64,000 bases of DNA, taken from positions 124,001-188,000 of the forward strand of contig NZ_PQSR01000002.1 of the NCBI RefSeq assembly GCF_002920635.1. The letters are read 5' to 3'. The number at the start of each line of letters is the position of its first letter. Positions within the stretch are counted from its first letter, which is position 1. The notes under the pieces were generated by a model. The model searched no databases. It saw only the letters and a list, made by a program, of their open reading frames with translations, and was not told the DNA's origin. Shown in pieces: positions 38,707 to 48,502 of this stretch. The stretch comes from Streptomyces sp. Ru72. Its GTDB lineage: Bacteria; Actinomycetota; Actinomycetes; Streptomycetales; Streptomycetaceae. The translations under genes and the position numbers were made by a program.

Positions 38707-38829
38707 GACCGCCCTCCGCAGCTGATGCGCGTCACCTTGAGCCTCCAGGCTGGTACGAATCGTCACCTGTGCGGTCGACGCCCTCGGACGCCTGCCCGAG
38801 CGCTTGTTTTTTCAACCGCCTCCGCACTC

Positions 38830-38857
38830 TCAACGATGGTCACTCGAAAGAGTTACG
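38830..38857 (-). promoter_or_regulatory. Sigma-BldN-type promoter of bldM
   Basis: On the minus strand CGTAAC (38852-38857) and CGTTGA (38830-38835) are separated by exactly 16 bases. This is the consensus known for BldN-dependent promoters such as bldMp1. Distance to the ATG is 124 bases. Confidence 0.8.
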
Positions 38858-39085
38858 GTGCAGCAAGCCATCTTCGGCACTGTACGTGAGGGCGCGGACA
38901 CGGTGCATACACGCGCAGCGTAACCCCCAACTTTCATCACAACCTATGCCCCATTTAGCCGCTTTTCTTCCCGTTAGCTGGTGTCTGGAGCTAGATTCGC
39001 AATGAGTCATATTTTCATCTCATAAGATCGTCGATGTACGGTCGAGAACACATATCCGCCCAGAACGGCAACAAGGGGACACGCA

Positions 39086-39424
39086 ATGGCAGATTTCTCC
39101 CGCCTTCCCGGTCCGAACGCGGATCTGTGGGACTGGCAGCTCCATGCGGCCTGCCGTGGGGTCGACAGTTCGCTCTTCTTCCATCCGGAGGGTGAACGCG
39201 GGGCGGCCCGGAGCGCTCGCGAGAACTCGGCCAAAGAGGTCTGCATGAGGTGCCCCGTCCGCGCCGAGTGCGCGGCCCACGCCCTGGCGGTGCGCGAGCC
39301 GTACGGGGTCTGGGGCGGGCTGACAGAGGACGAGCGCGAGGAGCTCATGGGGCGGGCGCGGAACCGGCTGGTACCGGCCTCGACGACCGGCGCAGGCCAC
39401 GGCCACGCCGCCTCGAACAACTGA
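39086..39424 (+). CDS. WhiB-like iron-sulfur transcription factor
   Basis: A 112-residue Wbl protein. The four cluster-binding cysteines are Cys23 (AACRGVDSSLFF), Cys53 and Cys56 (VCMRCPVRA) and Cys62 (ECAAHAL), followed by the turn GVWGGLTEDERE and a basic stretch (GRARNR). These bind [4Fe-4S] and, through it, sigma factors. It is divergent from bldM, separated by 379 bases. The upstream AT-richer stretch (38960-39085) should hold its promoter. The particular member (WhiB, WblA and so on) cannot be told from motifs alone; its length and tail do not fit WblE. Confidence 0.9.
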   Translation: MADFSRLPGPNADLWDWQLHAACRGVDSSLFFHPEGERGAARSARENSAKEVCMRCPVRAECAAHALAVREPYGVWGGLTEDEREELMGRARNRLVPASTTGAGHGHAASNN

Positions 39425-39489
39425 AGGAACGTTTCTTCGATCACGGGCACGCGCATGTGCCCGGCTTTGGGGCGTTGTACCGCCCCGAG

Positions 39490-39611
39490 GGGGCTGTTTC
39501 AGGGGGCAGGCACCGCCCGCGAGGGGGCCGTTTCACGGGATCGGGCCGTTGAGGGGGTAGGCCGGGGGGCCGTTCAGGGGGATCAGGGTATTTGTCGGGG
39601 GCCGTTCAGTA
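39490..39611. repeat. Degenerate GGCCGTTCAGGGGG repeats, five copies
   Basis: Copies at about 39490-39506 (GGGGCTGTTTCAGGGGG), 39524-39539 (GGGGGCCGTTTCACGG), 39542-39557 (CGGGCCGTTGAGGGGG), 39566-39581 (GGGGCCGTTCAGGGGG) and 39597-39611 (GGGGCCGTTCAGTAC). They lie in the interval downstream of the WhiB-like gene. No gene is supported there. Confidence 0.65.
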
Positions 39612-39699
39612 CACGCCTCAGGGCGCCGTCACCGCTCTTCGAGACCCGCCGCCGCGCGCGAGAACCCGCCGCCGCCCGAGACTCTCTACCGCGGATCCC

Positions 39700-40596
39700 T
39701 TATCTCACGGCCGCCCGCGCCAGCTCCCCCAGGGTCGCCGCCACCGCAGGCACCTGGGCGAGGTCCGGCAGCGTGAGGGCGACGATCTCCCGCCGCACCG
39801 CCGGTTCCAGCGCGACCGGGCGCACCCCCCTCGGACGTACGGACTCCACGGCGAGGCCCGGTAGGACGGCCACGCCGAGGCCGGCGCCGACCAGGCCGAC
39901 CACCGCCGGATAGTCGTCCGTGGCGAAGTCGATGCGCGGCGTGAATCCCGCACTCGCGCAGACCTGAACCAGCTGTCCCCGGCAGCGCGGACAGCCCGCG
40001 ATCCACGGTTCCTCCGCGAGCTCACCGATGCCGACCGACTCCGCGCGCGCCAGCCGGTGCCCCTCGGGAACGAGCCCGACGAGCCGGTCGGTCAGCAGCG
40101 GCCGTACGACCAGGTCGTCCCACTCCTCGACGCCCGCCGCGGCCTCGTAGCGGAAGGCCAGGGCGATGTCGCAGTCACCGGAGCGCAGCTTCTCCACGGA
40201 CTGGGGCGGCTCGGCCTCCTCCAGGGAGACGCGCGTGCCCGGGTGCGCGGCGCGCAGGGCGGCCAGCGCGGTCGGGACCAGTGTGGAACTGCCGCTCGGG
40301 AAGGAGACGAGGCGGACGCGGCCGGCCCTCAGGCCCGCGATGGCGGCGACCTCCTCCTCGGCGGCGGTCAGCCCGGCCAGGATGCCCGCCGCGTGCCGTA
40401 CCAGCGCCTCGCCCGCCTCCGTCAGGCGCATCTCGCGGCCGGTGCGCACCAGGAGCGGCGTACCGACGGACGCCTCCAGGGCCTTCATCTGCTGGCTGAC
40501 GGCGGGCTGGGTGCAGCCCAGCTCGCGCCCCGCCGCAGAGAAGGAGCCGGTGGCGGCCACGGCGCGCAGCACACGGAGATGTCGAGCCTCGATCAC
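39700..40596 (-). CDS. LysR-family transcriptional regulator
   Basis: Regulator of 298 residues. The N-terminal helix-turn-helix reads LRVLRAVAATGSFSAAGREL, then GCTQPAVSQQMKALE, and the effector domain follows (about 90-290) with SFPSGSSTLVPTALAALRAAHP. GTG 40596 is chosen because it is the natural start before the winged helix (VIEARHLRVLRAVA); upstream codons lack a site. It is divergent from the MOSC gene, with 79 bases between, where an AT-rich patch (40633-40639) lies. Binding there and controlling the MOSC gene would be the usual arrangement, but this is inference. Confidence 0.9.
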   Translation of the reverse strand: MIEARHLRVLRAVAATGSFSAAGRELGCTQPAVSQQMKALEASVGTPLLVRTGREMRLTEAGEALVRHAAGILAGLTAAEEEVAAIAGLRAGRVRLVSFPSGSSTLVPTALAALRAAHPGTRVSLEEAEPPQSVEKLRSGDCDIALAFRYEAAAGVEEWDDLVVRPLLTDRLVGLVPEGHRLARAESVGIGELAEEPWIAGCPRCRGQLVQVCASAGFTPRIDFATDDYPAVVGLVGAGLGVAVLPGLAVESVRPRGVRPVALEPAVRREIVALTLPDLAQVPAVAATLGELARAAVR

Positions 40597-40675
40597 GCCG
40601 TGAGCATAAGCGAAGCTTGGGCAGGTCCGCGAATATTGCGTCAACGCTTTGACCGAAGGCCTTACCGTTGCGGGC

Positions 40676-41350
40676 ATGAAGCTTCTGTCTCTGAACGTGG
40701 GCCGGCCCGTGGCCGTGGACTACACCGACCAGCCGGAGGGCCTGACCGGCATCGACAAGCGGCCGGTGGACGGGCCCGTGCGGGTGACCGCGCCCGGGCC
40801 GAAGGGGACCGGCGCGAGCGGGCTGGCCGGGGACGCGGTGTGCGACCTGCGGCACCACGGCGGTGACGACCAGGCGGTGTACGCGTTCGCCCGGGAGGAC
40901 CTCGACGGCTGGGAGCGTGAGCTGGGCCGGTCGCTGCCGAGCGGTTCGTTCGGCGAGAACCTCACCACCGAGGGGGTCGACGTGGCCGGCGCGCGGATCG
41001 GCGAGCGCTGGCGGATCGGGGCGGAGCTGCTCCTGGAGGTGACCTGCGGGCGGATTCCGTGCCGTACCTTCCAGGAGCACCTGGGCGAGCGCGGCTGGGT
41101 GAAGCGGTTCACGCACAGGGGCGCGCCGGGCGCCTATCTGCGCGTGATCGAGCCGGGTGAGATACGGGCCGGCGACCCCATCGCCGTCGTGCACCGGCCC
41201 GACCACGACGTCACGGTCGCCCTCCAGTTCCGGGCCGTGACCACGGAACGGCACCTGTTGCCGCGCCTGTTGGCGGCGGGTGACGCGCTGCACCCGGAGA
41301 GCGTGACGGCGGCACGGGAGTACGCGCGCAAGTACGCGGGACGGAACTAG
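40676..41350 (+). CDS. MOSC domain protein
   Basis: A 224-residue MOSC-domain protein (YiiM/YuaD-like), a family related to molybdenum-cofactor sulfurases. It contains LAGDAVCDLRHHGGDDQAVYAF and LPSGSFGENLTTEGVDVAGA, and the conserved cysteine in EVTCGRIPCRTFQEHLGERG. ATG 40676 starts MKLLSLNVGRPVAVDY. Some MOSC proteins bind molybdenum cofactor or dispose of N-hydroxylated compounds; substrate not known here. It is divergent from a LysR regulator and followed by an SDR gene 89 bases later. Confidence 0.88.
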   Translation: MKLLSLNVGRPVAVDYTDQPEGLTGIDKRPVDGPVRVTAPGPKGTGASGLAGDAVCDLRHHGGDDQAVYAFAREDLDGWERELGRSLPSGSFGENLTTEGVDVAGARIGERWRIGAELLLEVTCGRIPCRTFQEHLGERGWVKRFTHRGAPGAYLRVIEPGEIRAGDPIAVVHRPDHDVTVALQFRAVTTERHLLPRLLAAGDALHPESVTAAREYARKYAGRN

Positions 41351-41439
41351 CCCCAGGCGCATGAACGTTGGCGGCGCGACCGGTGAAATGCCCGGTCCGC
41401 CAGGCGGACTCGCCGACTCCGGGTCACTATCGTTGGGTC

Positions 41440-42213
41440 ATGACAACGGCTCTGATTACGGGATCGACCGCGGGCATCGGCGCCGCGTTCGCACGGCGGC
41501 TGGCCGCCGACGGCCATGACCTCGTCCTGGTGGCGCGCGACACCAAGCGGCTGCGGGAACAGGCGACCGAGCTGCACGACCGGCACGGCATCGAGGCAGA
41601 GGTGCTGACGGCGGACCTGGCGACCGACCAGGGCATCGAGGCGGTGGCCGGTCGCCTGTCCGACCTGAAGAACCCGGTCGACCTGCTCGTGAACAACGCG
41701 GGCTTCGGCAACAAGGGCCGTTACCTCGACGTGTCGATGGCCGACGAGCTGCGGATGCTCAAGGTGCACTGCGAGGCGGTGCTGCGGCTGACGAGCGCGG
41801 CGGCGGAGGCGATGCGGAAGCGCGGTCGCGGCGGGATCGTCAACGTGGCCTCGGTCGCGGCGTTCGTCCCGCGCGGCACGTACGGGGCGTCGAAGGCGTG
41901 GGTCGTGCAGTTCACGCAGGGCGCCGCGAAGGACCTGGCCGGGTCGGGCGTGCGGCTGATGGCGCTGTGCCCGGGCTTCGTCCGCACCGAGTTCCACCAG
42001 CGGGCCGGGATGGGCACGGACAACATCCCCAACTGGATGTGGCTGGACGCGGACAAGCTGGTCGCCACCGCGCTCGCCGACCTGGCCCGCGGCAGGACGC
42101 TGTCGATCCCGGACCCGCGGTACAAGGTCCTGATGGGCGTGGTGAAGGTGACGCCGCGCGCGCTGCTGGGCGGGATCAGCTCGCGGACGGGGCGCAAGTA
42201 CGGGCCGCAGTAG
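41440..42213 (+). CDS. Short-chain dehydrogenase/reductase
   Basis: A 257-residue classical SDR. The cofactor motif is ITGSTAGIGAAFARRLAADG, with VLVARDTKRL after it favouring NADP(H). NNAGFGN, the catalytic Ser in VNVASVAAFVP and Tyr-x-x-x-Lys in TYGASKAWV are present. ATG 41440 begins MTTALITG. The C-terminal extension with helices is as in related actinobacterial proteins. Substrate unknown. It is transcribed with the MOSC gene direction and lies 75 bases before the SnoaL-like gene. Confidence 0.9.
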   Translation: MTTALITGSTAGIGAAFARRLAADGHDLVLVARDTKRLREQATELHDRHGIEAEVLTADLATDQGIEAVAGRLSDLKNPVDLLVNNAGFGNKGRYLDVSMADELRMLKVHCEAVLRLTSAAAEAMRKRGRGGIVNVASVAAFVPRGTYGASKAWVVQFTQGAAKDLAGSGVRLMALCPGFVRTEFHQRAGMGTDNIPNWMWLDADKLVATALADLARGRTLSIPDPRYKVLMGVVKVTPRALLGGISSRTGRKYGPQ

Positions 42214-42288
42214 CACGGGTGACGCCGCCCCTCGGGTGGGAAAATGGGGCATATCTGCGTCAGGACCCAGGGGGCCGGAGGCGGCGTC

Positions 42289-42996
42289 ATGACATTCGTG
42301 CAGCTCATCGACTGCAGGACCAGCCGGTTCGACGAGATGAACCGGATCATGGACAGATGGGTCGAGAAGACCAGGGGCAGGCGGACGGCGACCCACGACG
42401 TGATCGGCAGGGACCGGTCCGACGCCTCGCACTTCATCGAGATCGTGGAGTTCCCCTCCTACGAGGAGGCGATGCGGAACTCCAACCTCCCGGAGACCGA
42501 TCAGGTCTTCCGCGAGATGGTCGCCCTGTGCGACGAGATGCCCACCTTCGTCGATCTGGAAGTGGTGCGGGACGAGCAGCTGTACACGGATGCGGTGCGG
42601 CGCCTGTTCGACACGCTGGCGACGGCGGGCGAACTGCCACCGCTGAACGACCTGATCGCGGAGGGATGCCACAGCCACGACCCGGTCAACCCGCAAGACA
42701 CCATCGGCCTGGACGCCATCCGGCGCGAGTACCGGATGTGGCGGGACGCCTTCGACTTCACCTTCACGGTCGAGGACCTGATCGAACAGGGCGACCGGGT
42801 GTGCGCGCGGTGGACCTGGGACGCCACCCACAAGGGCGAGTTCCTGGGGATCCCGTCCACCGGACGGAAGGTCACCATGACCGGGATGACCCTCTTCCGC
42901 TTCGGTGAGGACGCGAAGATCGCCGAGACCTGGTGGCAGCACGACCAGCTCGGGCTGATGGAGCAGCTGGGGGCGCTGGACGAGCTCGAGCGGTAG
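42289..42996 (+). CDS. Two-domain protein: stress-type alpha/beta barrel plus SnoaL-like cyclase fold
   Basis: A 235-residue protein with GGAGG seven bases before ATG 42289. The N-terminal half (1-~95) reads MTFVQLIDCRTSRFDEMNRI, then FIEIVEFPSYEEAMRNSNLP, a pattern like a small ferredoxin-like/ABM domain. The C-terminal half (~100-235) contains IAEGCHSHDPVNPQDTIGLD, VCARWTWDATHKGEFLGIPS and WQHDQLGLMEQLG, a SnoaL-like (NTF2 fold) domain with the usual His/Asp pocket positions. I infer a fusion of two domains; what it transforms is unknown. Confidence 0.8.
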   Translation: MTFVQLIDCRTSRFDEMNRIMDRWVEKTRGRRTATHDVIGRDRSDASHFIEIVEFPSYEEAMRNSNLPETDQVFREMVALCDEMPTFVDLEVVRDEQLYTDAVRRLFDTLATAGELPPLNDLIAEGCHSHDPVNPQDTIGLDAIRREYRMWRDAFDFTFTVEDLIEQGDRVCARWTWDATHKGEFLGIPSTGRKVTMTGMTLFRFGEDAKIAETWWQHDQLGLMEQLGALDELER

Positions 42997-43013
42997 GACG
43001 CCGGGACAGCGGG

Positions 43014-43046
43014 AAGGCCCGGCACCCTCTCGGGGCACCGGGCCTT
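43014..43046. terminator. Bidirectional terminator between the SnoaL-like gene and groEL
   Basis: AAGGCCCGG (43014-43022) and CCGGGCCTT (43038-43046) form a 9-bp stem with a 15-base loop that itself can fold. It separates convergent genes. Confidence 0.75.
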
Positions 43047-43065
43047 GCGCGACGTGCGTCGTGCG

Positions 43066-44782
<1,717 letters not shown>

Positions 44783-44807
44783 CTCACAGCAGGAATGCTG
44801 AGGTGAC

Positions 44808-45116
44808 TTACTTCTCGATGATCGCGAGCACGTCGCGGGCCGAGAGAACGAGGTACTCCTCGTTGTTGTACTTCACCTCGGTGCCGCCGTACTTGCTGTA
44901 GAGCACGACGTCGCCGACCTTGACGTCGAGCGGAAGGCGGTTGCCGTCCTCGAAGCGGCCCGGGCCCACGGCCAGGACGACGCCCTCCTGGGGCTTCTCC
45001 TTGGCGGTGTCCGGAATGACCAGGCCAGAGGCCGTGGTCTGCTCGGCGTCCAGCGGCTGGACCACGATGCGGTCCTCGAGCGGCTTGATGGCAACCTTGG
45101 AGCTGGCGGTCGTCAC
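44808..45116 (-). CDS. groES: Co-chaperonin GroES
   Basis: A 102-residue co-chaperonin. It contains [21 protein letters not shown], the mobile loop [38 protein letters not shown] and [16 protein letters not shown] 45116 follows GGGGGAGG. The operon order groES-groEL1 is on the minus strand, and the promoter region with two CIRCE elements lies 100-175 bases upstream. Confidence 0.96.
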   Translation of the reverse strand: MTTASSKVAIKPLEDRIVVQPLDAEQTTASGLVIPDTAKEKPQEGVVLAVGPGRFEDGNRLPLDVKVGDVVLYSKYGGTEVKYNNEEYLVLSARDVLAIIEK

Positions 45117-45215
45117 GATCCGACCTCCCCCTTCGGAGATCTCACGGGGTTAACTGTCTGAGGTGGCGACCAGGTCGATCCGTCGTCGCGGGTGCCGGAC
45201 CTGCCCGTCGCTTTG

Positions 45216-45242
45216 TTGGCACTCTCCGGTGGCGAGTGCCAG
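45216..45242. promoter_or_regulatory. CIRCE element 1 (HrcA operator)
   Basis: TTGGCACTC (45216-45224), nine bases, GAGTGCCAG (45234-45242). This matches the CIRCE consensus TTAGCACTC-N9-GAGTGCTAA bound by HrcA. Confidence 0.92.
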
Positions 45243-45247
45243 AGCCG

Positions 45248-45277
45248 AGACTATGACCGCGATTAGCACTCGGTCAA
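45248..45277 (-). promoter_or_regulatory. groES-groEL promoter
   Basis: On the minus strand TTGACC (45272-45277) and TAGTCT (45248-45253) are separated by 18 bases. The -35 box lies inside CIRCE element 2, and CIRCE element 1 lies just downstream of the expected start, so HrcA would block both. Confidence 0.75.
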
Positions 45278-45289
45278 GCGGAGTGCCAA
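45263..45289. promoter_or_regulatory. CIRCE element 2 (HrcA operator)
   Basis: TTAGCACTC (45263-45271), nine bases, GAGTGCCAA (45281-45289). The left arm matches the consensus exactly. It overlaps the -35 box of the groES promoter. Confidence 0.92.
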
Positions 45290-45354
45290 TGCGTGCGGCG
45301 CGCGCCGTGGAGTTCGGTTGCCCCTTTGGTGTTCACCCGGGGTGGGGCGACCGC

Positions 45355-45373
45355 CTGGGGGCTCCACCCCCAG
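45355..45373. terminator. Hairpin downstream of the deacetylase pair
   Basis: CTGGGGG (45355-45361), CTCCA, CCCCCAG (45367-45373), a G/C-rich hairpin of the common Streptomyces type, 98 bases past the stop of the degenerate deacetylase gene. Confidence 0.55.
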
Positions 45374-45392
45374 ACCCTCTATCGGCCTGACG

Positions 45393-45441
45393 GCCTCGTC
45401 CTCGGACTCCCCAAGCTCTTCGAGCAGGGGGGACCCCCGGA
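45393..45441. repeat. Streptomyces-type repetitive extragenic element
   Basis: Contains ACTCCCCAAGCTCTTCGAGC and then AGGGGGGACCCCC. I recall near-identical text scattered in intergenic DNA of many Streptomyces chromosomes. Only this copy is in the window, so the assignment rests on memory. Confidence 0.4.
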
Positions 45442-45470
45442 CAGGGTGGTTCCACCTCCCGGTGCCCCGG

Positions 45471-46283
45471 TCAGAGGTAGTCCTCCAAGCGGGCCACCGT
45501 GAAGCCCCTCGACTGCAGGCGGCGCAGGACGCGGGTCGTTTCCGCGGTCAGGGACGTCAGGGGGCGACCCGGTTCGTGAGGGCGGAGGATGTCGCCCGGA
45601 TGGAGGGCCGTGGCCCTTCCGTAGGCGCGCGTCGGGCGCCACAGGATCAGGGCCTTGATGCCGCAGTCCGCCGCGGCCCGGAGGGTCGTGCGGTCGTACC
45701 GGCCGTAGGGCGGGCGCAGCAGGACGGGGCGCCGGCCCAGGCGGGAGCGCAGACGGTCCCGCCCGGCGCAGATCTGGGCGCGCTGCTCCGCGTAGGGCCG
45801 GCCGCGCAGTCCGGCGTGGTCCATGGTGCGGTTCTGGATGGTCGCCCCTGCCGCCCGTAGCCGCGCGACTCGCGCGTACGCCGGCCCGACGGCCGTGTCC
45901 GTGAGGAACACGCTGACGGGCAGCCGCAGCTCCCGGACCATCTCGACGAACCGCGGATCCCGCTCAGCGCCCTCGTCGTAGGTGAGGAAGACGACCTTGT
46001 CGTGCGTGGGGACGCGGTCGAGCACCTCCGGCAGCGTCTCCTCGTCCGCGTCGGTGTGCCGGGGCAGGGGGCGGGCCGGCCAGGGCGCGGGCGCGAGCGG
46101 GGCGGTGAGCCCCCAGTGGCGGTACGCCCCCTCGTGGGGGCCGTACGACCTGCGCACCCTCTGCGCCGCCTTCTTGCCCAGCCGCTCGATGGGGTCGACC
46201 GACTGGGCGCAGCCCGCCGTCCCGGACAGGACCGCGGCGGCCAGGATCCCCGCCAGCAGCGCCCGCAGCCGCCGTGCCCTCAC
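45471..46283 (-). CDS. Polysaccharide deacetylase-like lipoprotein, degenerate active site
   Basis: A 270-residue NodB-fold protein with a lipoprotein signal (lipobox LSGTAGC, Cys about 26). The first motif is TYDEG instead of the canonical (T/S)FDDG, so the metal-binding second Asp is Glu. The second motif, normally H(S/T)xxHP, reads NRTMDHAGL, losing the first metal His. RPPYGRYD is kept. I expect reduced or no deacetylase activity. Its GTG start overlaps the stop of the upstream, intact deacetylase gene by four bases (GTGA), so the two are coupled. Confidence 0.85.
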   Translation of the reverse strand: MRARRLRALLAGILAAAVLSGTAGCAQSVDPIERLGKKAAQRVRRSYGPHEGAYRHWGLTAPLAPAPWPARPLPRHTDADEETLPEVLDRVPTHDKVVFLTYDEGAERDPRFVEMVRELRLPVSVFLTDTAVGPAYARVARLRAAGATIQNRTMDHAGLRGRPYAEQRAQICAGRDRLRSRLGRRPVLLRPPYGRYDRTTLRAAADCGIKALILWRPTRAYGRATALHPGDILRPHEPGRPLTSLTAETTRVLRRLQSRGFTVARLEDYL

Positions 46284-47239
46284 AGGTAGTCCTCCAGGCG
46301 TGCGACCGCGTACCCCTCGTCGGTCACCTTCCTCAGGAACCTGCGGATCACGTCGGGCATCGTGCCGTTCCAGTCCGCCCGGCCGCGGAAGTGCGTCAGC
46401 ACGATGTCCCCGGGGTGCAGGCCGCGGTCCCACTCGCGGTACTCCCAGTGGTCGGCATAGACCTCCTCGTCCCAGATCGGCGCGTATCTGATGCCGCAGG
46501 ACTTCGCGGCGCGCAGGGTGTCCCTGTTGTAGTTCCCGAACGGCGGCCGGAAGACCGTCGGGCGCCTGCCGAACTGCTCCTCCATGACGTCCTGCATGCC
46601 GCAGATCTCCTGCCGCTGCTCCTCGTACGACAGCCCCGGCAGGTAGGGGTGGTGCAGGGTGTGGTTGTCGAGCGTGACGCCGCGATCGCGCATCTTCCGG
46701 AAGTACCCGTAGTCATCCTTGATCAGGTAGTCGCTGAGGAACGCCGTGTACGGGATCTTCAGGTCGCTCATCATCCGCAGGAACGCCGGGTCCTTCTCGT
46801 CGCCGTCGTCGATGGTGAGGAAGACGACCCTGTCCTTCGTGGGGACGGTCGTGAAGATCGGCGGCAGGTCGTCGCCGTCCTTCACCTCGAACCCCTTGCG
46901 AAAGGTGATCACCGGCTTCTCCTCCGGCGGCGGGGGAGCGACCAGCGGCACTTTGTTCAGCCCCCAGCGCTTGGCGGCGGCCACGCGCTGGGCGTACGCG
47001 GCGCGCAGCTTGGTGGCGTACTCGTCGAGGGCGCGCGCCGCCGGGGGTCTGAAGGGCTCCTGCGGGCCGTGCGCGCCGTGCACCCCTTCGCGATCGGTGC
47101 ACCCGACGGCAAGGGCGGTGGCAGCCAGGACGGCGAGGCCGGCGCGGGCCGCGACCGTCGGCACAGGACCCGTCAAGCGCGGCACACGGACAGCAGTGCA
47201 TTTTGCGCACTTTTTGTCATCTTGTCCTACGAGTCGCAT
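46280..47239 (-). CDS. Polysaccharide deacetylase lipoprotein (NodB fold)
   Basis: A 319-residue predicted peptidoglycan or glycan N-deacetylase attached to the membrane (lipobox AVGC, Cys about 47). The motifs are complete: base and metal Asp in FLTIDDGDEKDP, the metal His pair in DNHTLHHPYLPG, and RPPFGNYNRDTLR. The last part WDEEVYADHWEYREWDRGLH is the region that shapes the pocket. It is probably a recent duplicate of the following gene; both end in VARLEDYL. The start could lie further in. It is divergent from a methyltransferase gene. Confidence 0.88.
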   Translation of the reverse strand: MRLVGQDDKKCAKCTAVRVPRLTGPVPTVAARAGLAVLAATALAVGCTDREGVHGAHGPQEPFRPPAARALDEYATKLRAAYAQRVAAAKRWGLNKVPLVAPPPPEEKPVITFRKGFEVKDGDDLPPIFTTVPTKDRVVFLTIDDGDEKDPAFLRMMSDLKIPYTAFLSDYLIKDDYGYFRKMRDRGVTLDNHTLHHPYLPGLSYEEQRQEICGMQDVMEEQFGRRPTVFRPPFGNYNRDTLRAAKSCGIRYAPIWDEEVYADHWEYREWDRGLHPGDIVLTHFRGRADWNGTMPDVIRRFLRKVTDEGYAVARLEDYL

Positions 47240-47329
47240 GATGCCGGATCCTTCCAGTCATCGGCCGCCACGGCGGGCCGACACCGCGGCCCGGCGCACG
47301 CCGTCCACCGACTGGCCGACAATGACCGG

Positions 47330-48502
47330 GTGAACGACCTCTCCTTCGCCTCCCTGCTCACTCCCGAGGGCCGCGCCCTCCTGGACGAGGTGCGCGGCAC
47401 CGACCCGGCGCGGGAGTTGGCCGTCGCCACCCGGCTGCGCCGCGAGCACCCCGCCGAGCTGGTCTCCGCGGCCCTCGCACAGGCGCGGCTGCGCGAGCGG
47501 GCGGCGGCGAAGTTCGGCGTGGGCGACGCGCAGCGGATGTTCTTCACTCCGAACGGCGTCGAGCAGTCCACCAGGGCCACGGTCGCCACCCACCGCGCCG
47601 AGCGCTTCCGGGCCCTCGGCGTGGCCTCCGTCGCCGACCTGTGCTGCGGCGTGGGCGGCGACGCCATCGCGCTCGCCCGGGCCGGCATCCGCGTCCTGGC
47701 CGTGGACCGCGACCCGCTGACGGCGGCCGCGGCGCGCGCGAACGCCGACGCGCTGGGCCTCGCCTCCCTGATCGAGGTCCGCGAGGCCGACGTCACCGAG
47801 GTGGACGTCTCCTCGTACGACGCCGTCTTCGTCGATCCCGCGCGGCGAGGAGGACGCGGCCGCATCTTCGATCCGGAGGCGTACTCGCCCCCGCTGTCCT
47901 GGGCGGTGGCCACGGCCCTGAAGGCCCGGCACGCCGCCCTCAAGGTGGCGCCGGGCATCCCGCACGAGATGGTGCCCGGCGAGGCGGAGGCCGAGTGGAT
48001 CTCGGACGGCGGGGACGTGAAGGAGGCAGTGCTGTGGTTCGGCACGCGGCCGGGCGAGGTACGGGCCACGCTCCTGCCCGGACCGCGCGTGCTGCGCGGT
48101 CGCGGTCTGCCCGACCCGCCGGTGCGTCCGCTCGGCCGCTACCTCTACGAACCCGACGGCGCCGTGATCCGCGCCCACCTGGTGGCGGAGGTGGCCGAGG
48201 ACGTGGACGGCGGGCTGATCGACGAGACGATCGCCTATGTGACGGCGGACGGGCGCCGCGACTCCCTGTACGCCACCGCGTACGAGATCACCGACCGGCT
48301 CCCCTTCAACGTGAAGAAGCTGAAGGCGCTGCTGCGGGAGCGGGAGGTCGGGATCCTGACCGTGAAGAAGCGCGGCTCGGCCGTCGAACCGGAGGAACTG
48401 CGCCGCAAGGTCCTGCCCAAGCCGCACGGCCCGAACGCGGTGACCGTGTTCCTGACCCGGGTCGCCGGGGCGCCCACCATGCTGCTCGGGCACCCCGTCT
48501 AA
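47330..48502 (+). CDS. SAM-dependent methyltransferase with THUMP-like C-terminus
   Basis: A 390-residue class I methyltransferase. SAM motif I is VADLCCGVGGDAIALARAG; motif II is VLAVDRDPLTAAAARAN; and FVDPARRGGRGRIFDPEAYS holds the catalytic region. The C-terminal part (ITDRLPFNVKKLKALLRERE, then VGILTVKKRGSAVEPEELRR) resembles the THUMP-like domain of RNA methyltransferases. The GTG at 47330 starts the conserved VNDLSFASLLTPEGRALL. An RNA target is inferred. The gene's end overlaps the convergent sigma factor gene by four bases. Confidence 0.85.
   Translation: MNDLSFASLLTPEGRALLDEVRGTDPARELAVATRLRREHPAELVSAALAQARLRERAAAKFGVGDAQRMFFTPNGVEQSTRATVATHRAERFRALGVASVADLCCGVGGDAIALARAGIRVLAVDRDPLTAAAARANADALGLASLIEVREADVTEVDVSSYDAVFVDPARRGGRGRIFDPEAYSPPLSWAVATALKARHAALKVAPGIPHEMVPGEAEAEWISDGGDVKEAVLWFGTRPGEVRATLLPGPRVLRGRGLPDPPVRPLGRYLYEPDGAVIRAHLVAEVAEDVDGGLIDETIAYVTADGRRDSLYATAYEITDRLPFNVKKLKALLREREVGILTVKKRGSAVEPEELRRKVLPKPHGPNAVTVFLTRVAGAPTMLLGHPV

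Noticed and set aside
43014..43046. Stem before groEL as a CIRCE-type operator
   Set aside because: It lies at the 3' end between convergent genes and has no CIRCE arms; it is a terminator.
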